From contig RFIO01000491.1 of NCBI GenBank assembly GCA_003695205.1, positions 1 through 13,229 on the forward strand: a stretch of 13,229 nucleotides of DNA, written 5' to 3'. A program made the translations under genes and the position numbers. The DNA comes from Deltaproteobacteria bacterium. GTDB lineage: Bacteria; Desulfobacterota; Desulfuromonadia; Desulfuromonadales; Geothermobacteraceae. Below the pieces are notes generated by a model. That model searched no databases and was not told where the DNA came from. It saw nothing but the letters and a program-made list of their open reading frames with translations. Shown piece by piece: positions 1-5,754 of this stretch (the first letter of the stretch is position 1; each line of letters opens with the position of its first letter).

Positions 1-611
1 CCGCCCCGATAGCTGGCCGCCAGGTCTGGATGGGTGATATCGACGCCGGAATCGACAATGGCGACGACAACTCCGGCACCGTCATACCCCTGGGCCCAGA
101 CATCGTCGGCCCGCAGCAGGCCTATGTGATCAGCCTGAACCGCCAGGAGGGAAGGAATGGCCGACGGGACCGGCGCCGGAGGGCGCACCAGAGTGCGGTC
201 GAGTTCGACCCTCGCCACCGCCGGCAGGGCCGCCAGGCGGTTCACAACCCCGGCCGGCACCTCGGCAGCGAAGGCATTGATCAGCCAGAGATGCCGCAGG
301 TGTCGCCCCCCCTGGTCACGCAAAAAGGCACGCACGGAATCCCGGTCGGGGTCATGCCGGTCGCGCCACTGTTCGATGAACTGCTGGCGGAACCTGCGGC
401 GGGCATCCCTGTCATGAAATACAGCACGGTTTACCGCCTGCAATTGCGCCTGAGGCTGACTGGCCAGCCGGATAATGACCGGCACGGTCGCGTCACCGGC
501 GGCAAGTTTCCGGGCCAGAAAAGGCCCGATTTCCGCCGCCCGGACGCCCGCCGGCAGCAGAATCAGAAACAGCAGGAGTTGAACTGCAGTTTTCCAGGTC
601 ATACCCTTCAT
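1..611 (-). CDS. Secreted subtilisin-like serine protease (S8), N-terminal part only
   Basis: The 3' end lies beyond the window; 203 residues are visible. They show a signal peptide (about residues 1-25, hydrophobic run QLLLFLILLPAG, likely cleavage near VRA-A). A propeptide-like region of about 115 residues follows, with an I9-inhibitor-like pattern (VIIRL early, FAAEVPAGVVNRLAALPAVARVE at its end, in two pieces of one motif), which would chaperone and inhibit the enzyme. The catalytic domain then begins. The segment VVVAIVDSGVDITHPDL carries the expected catalytic aspartate, Asp187, in the D-[ST]-G motif of family S8. The histidine and serine of the triad would lie outside the window. The start chosen (ATG at 611) overlaps the stop of the lipoprotein gene in an ATGA junction, which suggests translational coupling; an in-frame ATG at 602 is the alternative. 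Exported to periplasm, surface or medium; substrate unknown. The family call is firm. Whether the protease processes the oxidase proteins encoded upstream is speculation. Confidence 0.9.
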   Translation of the reverse strand, partial: MKGMTWKTAVQLLLFLILLPAGVRAAEIGPFLARKLAAGDATVPVIIRLASQPQAQLQAVNRAVFHDRDARRRFRQQFIEQWRDRHDPDRDSVRAFLRDQGGRHLRHLWLINAFAAEVPAGVVNRLAALPAVARVELDRTLVRPPAPVPSAIPSLLAVQADHIGLLRADDVWAQGYDGAGVVVAIVDSGVDITHPDLAASYRG

Positions 612-1066
612 TCGACCACCAGGTTCTCAAAGCGGTAATCGCCCGCCACCACCGTCACCCGATCCCCCTGCTTCACCAGGCCACCGGGGTTGGCGAACAG
701 CATGAAATAGACCCTGTCGGGGTAGTAGGAACGAGGCTTCTGGCGCAGGGAGCCTATCTTGGCCGGCGCCGGAATGCCCAGGTAGGCGCCGGTCTTCTGG
801 TGCACCAGGTAGGGATGCATCCTGCGGTCCGCAAGGGGCTGGGCCTTTTGGCTGTCCAGCACGCGAAAGCGAAAATCGACCATGTAGCCGGCCGATACCA
901 GTCGAATGGCCTCGACCCGCACGCCAAGCGCCTGTTCAGCCGGGGACAGGAAATCCTGAACAACCGGCGCCGAAGCGGACGACTCGGAACTTTGCGGAGG
1001 ACCTGCGGCGGCACACCCGGCCAGCCACATCAGGCAGAGCAGAAACGACCAGCGGACCAGAACCAT
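608..1066 (-). CDS. Small predicted outer-membrane lipoprotein of unknown function
   Basis: This encodes 152 residues with a lipoprotein signal: a short basic start (MVLVR), a hydrophobic core and the lipobox LAGC with Cys18 as the lipidated residue. Alanines follow the cysteine and there is no Asp at +2, so the outer membrane is expected. After a Ser/Ala-rich linker, the body (about residues 38-152) looks like one compact beta-rich domain, with segments such as AGYMVDFRFRVLD, MHPYLVHQKTGAYLGIP and a conserved-looking end, GDYRFENLVVE. I do not recognise the family. The start at 1066 is preferred over an in-frame ATG at 1111: it has a GGAG six bases upstream, and the longer form would begin inside the terminator hairpin at 1087-1108 and bury the signal peptide. 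The stop codon overlaps the protease start (ATGA), so the two genes are probably translated together. Confidence 0.85.
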   Translation of the reverse strand: MVLVRWSFLLCLMWLAGCAAAGPPQSSESSASAPVVQDFLSPAEQALGVRVEAIRLVSAGYMVDFRFRVLDSQKAQPLADRRMHPYLVHQKTGAYLGIPAPAKIGSLRQKPRSYYPDRVYFMLFANPGGLVKQGDRVTVVAGDYRFENLVVE

Positions 1067-1072
1067 AACCGT

Positions 1073-1077
1073 CTCCA
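1073..1077 (-). promoter_or_regulatory. Ribosome binding site that fixes the lipoprotein start
   Basis: On the minus strand TGGAG lies six bases before the ATG at 1066. It sits directly after the T-run of the upstream terminator, and it supports the short form of the lipoprotein over the longer reading from 1111. Confidence 0.6.
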
Positions 1078-1108
1078 AAAAGAAAATGGGGCAGGAAAAC
1101 CTGCCCCA
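1076..1108 (-). terminator. Intrinsic terminator closing the four-gene oxidase operon
   Basis: Read on the minus strand, a perfect 9-bp stem (TGGGGCAGG / CCTGCCCCA) closes a four-base loop (TTTT) and is followed at once by TTTTCTTTTT. It starts about 40 bases after the stop codon of the 651-residue gene. I found no good promoter between it and the lipoprotein start. The downstream lipoprotein and protease genes may therefore depend on readthrough or on a weak promoter I cannot recognise. Confidence 0.9.
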
Positions 1109-1147
1109 CATGTTACCAGTTTTTCTCTTTCTCTGCGAAGTGAAGTG

Positions 1148-3103
1148 CTAATTGTAATTCAGGAAACCATCCGGCTGATCCCCGTCAATCAGGTTGCCGC
1201 CGGTGTCATAGAGCAGAACCCTGATCGAGGTGTCTGTTTTGGGCACAGTAATTACCGGAATAGTGCTCCAGGTATAACTCCCGGGGTTCCCCGTGAGCGT
1301 ATCGATATCAACCCAGGGCCGACCAACCCGTTTGCGATACTGGAGCTTGACCGAGCCAACCTTGGTGGTCGTGTGAGTTGCCCAGGAAATATCGACAGAA
1401 CCTCCGCCGGTAATTGTGTCTCCGGCCTTAGGTGCCAGCAGCTTCACCACCTTGATGGTCATCGGCTGATTATTCATGTCACTGCCGACCAGCGTTTTTT
1501 TGCTGCTGTCATAAACATCGACTCTGACCCTGGCCTGAAAGCTTTTTTGAGCAAGGTCGGGTATGAGCCAGGTCGTTTTGCTGTCGGTTATCTTGCGTGT
1601 GATCCGCTTCCAGGTCGCGCCATTGTCGAGCGAATAACGGTACTGGTAGTAGGCAGCACTGGCCGGCGCGCCGACATGGATATCGATAGCATCTCCAGCG
1701 GTCAGCTTGATGCCGGTCATATTCTGGGTCATGACCTTGACGCTGGTGAATTCCTTGAACACGGCACTGACATCAGTCGGTGATGCGCTGCTGAGCGAAA
1801 CCACACAATCATCATAACCTGAACATGCACCACCCCATCCCTTGAAAGCCGATCCGGGGGCCGCCTGGGCGGTCAGGCGCACCATGGTACCGTCGATGTA
1901 CGTACTGCTGCAGGCCGTCTGACCCACAGGGCAGTCGAATCCACCCGGCATGCTGGCGATGGTCACTGGCCCGTCTCCGAGGTTTCCTGAAGGCGCAGGC
2001 ACCTTGGTGACATTGAGGGTGGCATCCTCGGTGCCGAACCCGAGATAGACCAGCTGGCCGCCGGAGTCCTTGCCGCCGCCTTTCCAGGCCAGGTTGAGGC
2101 GACGGTCATACAGTGCCGCGTAACCGGCTGCCGGGACCGTGATAGTGGCATCGACGGTCTTGCCGGCAGGCAGGTCAACCGAATACTCGCTGCGGGCGTA
2201 CGGGTAGCCAAAGGCGTCCTCCGCCTGCTGGGCCATGTAGCCGACCCCCTGCAGGGTCGGGGCGACGTTGTCGAGCCCGGCGTTGAGGAGGCGCAGCATC
2301 ACGGTCTGACCTGCACTGGCGGCGACATTCATTGGACTGCGGGCCTGGGAATAGGGCTGGCCGTTGACCAGGTAGTAATCCGCCTCAAAATCGATGGTGC
2401 TGGTCATCGCCTGTCCGGGGCCGTAGTTGCCGGACGCGACCGCGTCGTTCAGGTCGGCGTCGATCTCACTGAAAACCAGAACGGCATCGTCGTCGTAGGT
2501 CACCGTACGGTTGTCGTTGCCGATATTGGCATAGGCGGTTCCCGCTGTCGGTTCGTAGATCAGTGCGCCGTACAGACCCATGGGGACCTGGACCTGCGGA
2601 TGGGTGCCGCTCTGGTACAGGAAGGTGCCGTTGCGCGGGCTGGGCCAGTCGAAAGTTGCAGAAGTTCCCGGATCAACCTCCTTGACGAAGGAACGCGCTC
2701 GCGCGTCATCATTGGCGGGCCGGAACTGGCTGTTCTGCGCCAGCACCGCTCCGGACGAATCGACCCAGGTCGGTGTAACGTCGGCGGCCGCCGGCGTCAG
2801 CGCCGGGATCATGATGGAGACAGGGACACTCAGCGTATTGGTCAGAGTGATCGACAGCGCCCCGCCGACGTTGTCGCGCAGCTCCGGTCCGGGGACGCTG
2901 ATCGCGTTGTCGCAGACCCCGCCCGTGGCCCCGCCGAGGGCGAAACCATAGACCGGCACGCTGCGGCCGTCGGGCATGGTCACTGTCGCCTCACCGGCAC
3001 AGAGGTTGAAACTTCCGGCCATGGCGGCCATCGGCACCGCCACCAGGGCAGCGACAAGGAGTGCGGCCAGCCAGAGTCTGCAGGATGTCTTCGCGTATCT
3101 CAT
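1148..3103 (-). CDS. Secreted cupredoxin-fold protein lacking copper ligands, with InlB-type repeat and two C-terminal Ig-like domains
   Basis: This encodes 651 residues. A signal peptide (MRYAKTSCRLWLAALLVAAL..., cleavage after AMA at about residue 29) is followed by two multicopper-oxidase-like beta-sandwiches, about 30-190 and 200-370. The first aligns with the N-terminal domain of the neighbouring 453-residue protein (shared GFAL, PGP, TLTN and MGLxGALI landmarks). Where a true oxidase has GTFxYHSH it reads GTFLYQSGTH, and no HxHG or HCH motif occurs anywhere, so a working copper centre looks unlikely. Residues about 374-448 form an InlB-B/'bacterial repeat' domain (FKGWGGACSG ... VSAVF, four cysteines). 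Residues about 450-651 are two Ig-like domains that match the C-terminus of the 1913-residue protein (YSLDNGATW; YRKRVGRPW). The start at 3103 is set by AAGGAGG five bases upstream, overlapping the stop codon of the preceding gene; an in-frame ATG at 3166 has no comparable site. It is the last gene of the operon. A structural or targeting role is my inference; catalysis is doubtful. Confidence 0.88.
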   Translation of the reverse strand: MRYAKTSCRLWLAALLVAALVAVPMAAMAGSFNLCAGEATVTMPDGRSVPVYGFALGGATGGVCDNAISVPGPELRDNVGGALSITLTNTLSVPVSIMIPALTPAAADVTPTWVDSSGAVLAQNSQFRPANDDARARSFVKEVDPGTSATFDWPSPRNGTFLYQSGTHPQVQVPMGLYGALIYEPTAGTAYANIGNDNRTVTYDDDAVLVFSEIDADLNDAVASGNYGPGQAMTSTIDFEADYYLVNGQPYSQARSPMNVAASAGQTVMLRLLNAGLDNVAPTLQGVGYMAQQAEDAFGYPYARSEYSVDLPAGKTVDATITVPAAGYAALYDRRLNLAWKGGGKDSGGQLVYLGFGTEDATLNVTKVPAPSGNLGDGPVTIASMPGGFDCPVGQTACSSTYIDGTMVRLTAQAAPGSAFKGWGGACSGYDDCVVSLSSASPTDVSAVFKEFTSVKVMTQNMTGIKLTAGDAIDIHVGAPASAAYYQYRYSLDNGATWKRITRKITDSKTTWLIPDLAQKSFQARVRVDVYDSSKKTLVGSDMNNQPMTIKVVKLLAPKAGDTITGGGSVDISWATHTTTKVGSVKLQYRKRVGRPWVDIDTLTGNPGSYTWSTIPVITVPKTDTSIRVLLYDTGGNLIDGDQPDGFLNYN

Positions 3104-3108
3104 GGTCG

Positions 3109-3115
3109 CCTCCTT
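3109..3115 (-). promoter_or_regulatory. Ribosome binding site overlapping the upstream stop codon
   Basis: AAGGAGG lies five bases before the ATG at 3103, and its first bases are shared with the TAA stop of the 453-residue gene (3114-3116). This tight junction decides the start of the 651-residue protein and suggests coupled translation. Confidence 0.75.
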
Positions 3116-4475
3116 AAGGTGTTTCGCCTTCGTAATGAGGAATGAAGACGCTCGGATGTTCGACAATCATCATGGTCATCTGCCCTCCGGGGAAGATGTC
3201 ATTATTGGTCAGCTCCTTCTCGTTGTGGGAGTGCCACATGAAGAAGTACCCGCCAAAGGCGTTGAAGCCGCCCTCACCCGGAGGCAGGGCGCCCATGGCC
3301 CCGAGGTAGGGGCTGCCGCTGTAGAACTGTCCGAAGGTCAGGTCAAGCTGGTCCGGCATGGTAACCGGAAAAGGCAGCCCGTGATCGGCCGGGTCCTCGC
3401 CCGGTTCGGCTGCAACGTTGTCAATTACGCCGTTGCCGTTGTGGTCGATATCTCCCGCGCCAGGGAAATCCCCGGTCGGAGGATTGTCAATATCCTGCTG
3501 GTGGCCGTAGATATCCCAGCCCATACCGGCGCCGGTCCAGGTGAAAATGCCGTCCACCGTCTTGCCCGGCACTACGGTCTGGGTGAAATCAGACCAGCCG
3601 ATTTCGTTGCTGGCGCCGTCGACCAGGCGAACGCCGTCCTTGGCAATTACGTGGTAGTTGTTGCCGTGGGTATGGAAGGGATGCAGGTCGCGCCCGGCAC
3701 CGATCATGCGGATCAGCACCCGGTCCCCGGGATGCATGCGCGCCAGAGCATCATACGGTTGAGTCGGCAGCCAGCCGGCCTTGGCCGGGGCAAGGGTATC
3801 CGGCCCGGTACGACCGTTGATGAACCAGTAGACCGGAGTGAACTCGGTGGTGTCGACCTTGTGCAGTTTGTCGAACTCGAACTGCTCGTGGGCAACCGGG
3901 TCAAGGTCGGTCAGCAGGAAGAGGTACTCGTAGTCGTAGGCACTGCCGGCGTCACCATAGGCGCTGTAGGTCGCCGGGTTGGTTTCGACAAAGCCGGACG
4001 GCCGGACTATCAGGGCGCCGAGCAGCCCCATTTCCACCTGAAAATCGGCGTGGCTGCCGCTGTAGTAGGTGAACGTCCCCGGGTTGGCAGCCGTGAAGCT
4101 GTAGCTGACCGTGCCGCCTGGAGGTGCCGCCATGGTCAGGGTGTCGGGTACACCGCCGGTCGCCGTCACCGCCTGGCCGGGGAAAACGATGGAAACCGGC
4201 TCAGGCAGGTTGTTGGTCAGGTTGACGGTGATGGCATCTCCCTCGTTGACGATCAGGGTCGGCCCCGGATACTGCATGGTGCCGCCGTCGAGGGCGAAGC
4301 CCCACATGGGGATACTGCCGCCGTCACCGGCCGTAACGTGGGCGTGCCTGGCGGTCAGGTTGAAGGTGGTCCCCGTCACCCCTGAGATGTAGCCGAAGGC
4401 GTTGCCCCAGGCCAGCAGGAGCAGGGCCGTGACCGACAACAGGATCGCGGTGCGTCTCTTTGCGTATCTCATCAT
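3114..4475 (-). CDS. Secreted two-domain multicopper oxidase-like protein with trinuclear-type histidines but no type 1 cysteine
   Basis: This encodes 453 residues with a signal peptide (about 1-28, cleavage after AFG). Domain 1 (about 35-165) has the multicopper oxidase fold landmarks (PGPTLIVNEGD, then GTFTYYSGSH ending in MGLLGALIV), but its expected HxHG is replaced by VSIVFPG. Domain 2 (about 210-440) keeps His265-Pro-Phe-His268-Thr-His270-Gly and, near the C-terminus, His415-Ser-His417. In classical oxidases the latter site reads HCHxxxHxxxxM, so the type 1 copper cysteine is a serine here. The preserved histidines match half of a type 2/type 3 trinuclear centre. An insert at about 342-352 (DHNGNGVID) resembles a calcium-binding loop. 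Fourteen bases separate it from the 406-residue gene. AGGAGG precedes two in-frame ATGs at 4475 and 4472; the second gives the usual spacing and aligns with MRYAK of the paralogue downstream. The family is firm. Activity alone is doubtful, and a shared active site with the 406-residue protein is proposed. Confidence 0.9.
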   Translation of the reverse strand: MMRYAKRRTAILLSVTALLLLAWGNAFGYISGVTGTTFNLTARHAHVTAGDGGSIPMWGFALDGGTMQYPGPTLIVNEGDAITVNLTNNLPEPVSIVFPGQAVTATGGVPDTLTMAAPPGGTVSYSFTAANPGTFTYYSGSHADFQVEMGLLGALIVRPSGFVETNPATYSAYGDAGSAYDYEYLFLLTDLDPVAHEQFEFDKLHKVDTTEFTPVYWFINGRTGPDTLAPAKAGWLPTQPYDALARMHPGDRVLIRMIGAGRDLHPFHTHGNNYHVIAKDGVRLVDGASNEIGWSDFTQTVVPGKTVDGIFTWTGAGMGWDIYGHQQDIDNPPTGDFPGAGDIDHNGNGVIDNVAAEPGEDPADHGLPFPVTMPDQLDLTFGQFYSGSPYLGAMGALPPGEGGFNAFGGYFFMWHSHNEKELTNNDIFPGGQMTMMIVEHPSVFIPHYEGETP

Positions 4476-4489
4476 GGTGCCTCCTGTCT

Positions 4490-5710
4490 CTACAGCCCGG
4501 TCTGCACCCGGATCTCGGTCATCATGCCGCCGTAATCCTCGGTGTCATTGCTCAGGTGATTGAGATTGGTTGAATAGAGGAAGTAGGTCCCCTCGGGGAT
4601 CCCGGTGGTGTCGAGCAGGACATCCATCGCCTCGCCGCCACCCAGGGTCACCGAGGTGGTCATGTAGCTGATATCCTGCCCGGCAACCTCGCCCGCGCCG
4701 CGGTAGATGCGCGAGCCGTTTCCGATCACCTTCATCGGAATGCCGGTCGTCGCCAGGGTATGAAACGAGGTGGTCGACAGGCTGGAGAAGCGGAGCAGGA
4801 TGGTATCTCCCGGAGCTGCTTCAATTTTCGTCGGCAGGGTCTGTGCGTCATATCCAAGTTCGTTGGGGATATTGGCACTGTTGACGGTGTCCGGATAGCC
4901 GCGCCCGTTCAGCATCGGGAAGGTATCCCTCATGCGGGCGAAGGGGAGCGGCTGCACGGCGATGTGCTGCTTGTGGAAGCGGGGGTCGAAGGCATGGATC
5001 TGGATGGGGAACTCCCGGTCGAAAGCCGTCGCCAGGTCGTTGTAGGCGTAGTTGGCCCCCAGTGCCGGGCTGACGTAGAGGTTGCCGAGCATGCCCATCT
5101 GCATGTGCTCGGTCGCCTCGACATGGCAGTGGTAAAGGAAGGTGCCCGGCTCGACCACATGGTAGAAGTAGGTCAGGCTTGAACCCATGTTGATCGAGAT
5201 CGAGTTGTCCGGCACACCATCGAAGACGGCCGAGGCGTTGGGGAAGCCGTGCCAGTGCACCGTATGCGGATCGAACAGGTCGGGGCGCATCATCATGCCG
5301 ACGTTGGTCAGGGTCAGGTAGACATAGTCCCCTTCGCTGAAGACAAGGGTCGGGGCCGGCCAGTTGGCCGCCAGCACGCCGCCGCCGGCGTCGAACATGT
5401 TCATGACCTGGTCATCGGGCACCCCGGTGACGTTGTGGAAACCGAAGATGTACATCGAGGTATCCGCCGCGTCGGCCATGGTGGCAAAGCCGTCGCCTCC
5501 GACCAGGTGCACACAGACCTGGGTCGGGTACAGGGGCGCGCTGATCTCGCCGTCGGCCGCCCGCAACATGCCGTCGCCGTTGCCGTCGCTGTCGACGGCC
5601 GGATTGTATCCGGGGCACTGGAAATAGACCTTGGCCAGACCTGGCGAAGCGCAGGTCAGAGCCAACCCAACGAACAGCAGTGCCAGAAGGTACCTGCATC
5701 GCGTGCGCAT
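4490..5710 (-). CDS. Secreted two-domain multicopper oxidase-like protein with complete type 1 copper site in domain 1
   Basis: This encodes 406 residues with a signal peptide (MRTRCRYLLALLFVGLALTC..., cleavage near GLA at about 26). A calcium-loop-like DSDGNGDG follows at 40-47. Domain 1 (about 55-215) carries His149-Thr-Val-His152-Trp-His154-Gly and His194-Cys195-His196 with His202 and Met207. This gives a full type 1 copper set (His149, Cys195, His202, Met207) plus four trinuclear-type histidines (152, 154, 194, 196). The Cys-to-His gap is two residues longer than in the classic HCHxxxHxxxxM. Domain 2 (about 225-402) has the fold but degenerate sites: SFHTLATTG in place of HPxHxHG, and FLYSTNLNHLSND in place of HCH. 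Copper in domain 1 only recalls 'type C' two-domain oxidases or nitrite reductase-like arrangements. The ATG at 5710 has AAAGGAG eight bases upstream and gives a normal signal peptide. An ATG at 5758 overlaps the previous stop as ATGA but has a weak ribosome site and would add 16 polar residues. Likely an extracellular or periplasmic electron-transferring oxidase; substrate unknown. Confidence 0.92.
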   Translation of the reverse strand: MRTRCRYLLALLFVGLALTCASPGLAKVYFQCPGYNPAVDSDGNGDGMLRAADGEISAPLYPTQVCVHLVGGDGFATMADAADTSMYIFGFHNVTGVPDDQVMNMFDAGGGVLAANWPAPTLVFSEGDYVYLTLTNVGMMMRPDLFDPHTVHWHGFPNASAVFDGVPDNSISINMGSSLTYFYHVVEPGTFLYHCHVEATEHMQMGMLGNLYVSPALGANYAYNDLATAFDREFPIQIHAFDPRFHKQHIAVQPLPFARMRDTFPMLNGRGYPDTVNSANIPNELGYDAQTLPTKIEAAPGDTILLRFSSLSTTSFHTLATTGIPMKVIGNGSRIYRGAGEVAGQDISYMTTSVTLGGGEAMDVLLDTTGIPEGTYFLYSTNLNHLSNDTEDYGGMMTEIRVQTGL

Positions 5711-5718
5711 CGTCCCTA

Positions 5719-5725
5719 CTCCTTT
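5719..5725 (-). promoter_or_regulatory. Ribosome binding site that fixes the 406-residue oxidase start
   Basis: AAAGGAG lies eight bases before the ATG at 5710 on the minus strand. It is the strongest Shine-Dalgarno match between the giant gene's stop and the signal peptide, so it favours 5710 over the in-frame ATGs at 5734 and 5758. Confidence 0.65.
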
Positions 5726-5754
5726 CCCTTCCATTGCTAGCGTCCTGTTGGTTT

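Noticed and set aside
800..1783. Long plus-strand open frame of 327 codons, and similar plus-strand frames across 2600-4385, 7000-8331 and 9763-11064
   Set aside because: They lie opposite clearly recognisable minus-strand proteins with signal peptides and domain motifs. They are Arg/Gly/Val-rich without known domains, as expected for antisense shadows in GC-rich DNA.
1111..3166. Upstream ATG starts at 1111 (lipoprotein) and 3166 (651-residue protein)
   Set aside because: They would put extra polar residues before the signal peptides and lack good ribosome sites. The 1111 start also lies in the terminator region, and 3166 lies inside the preceding gene.
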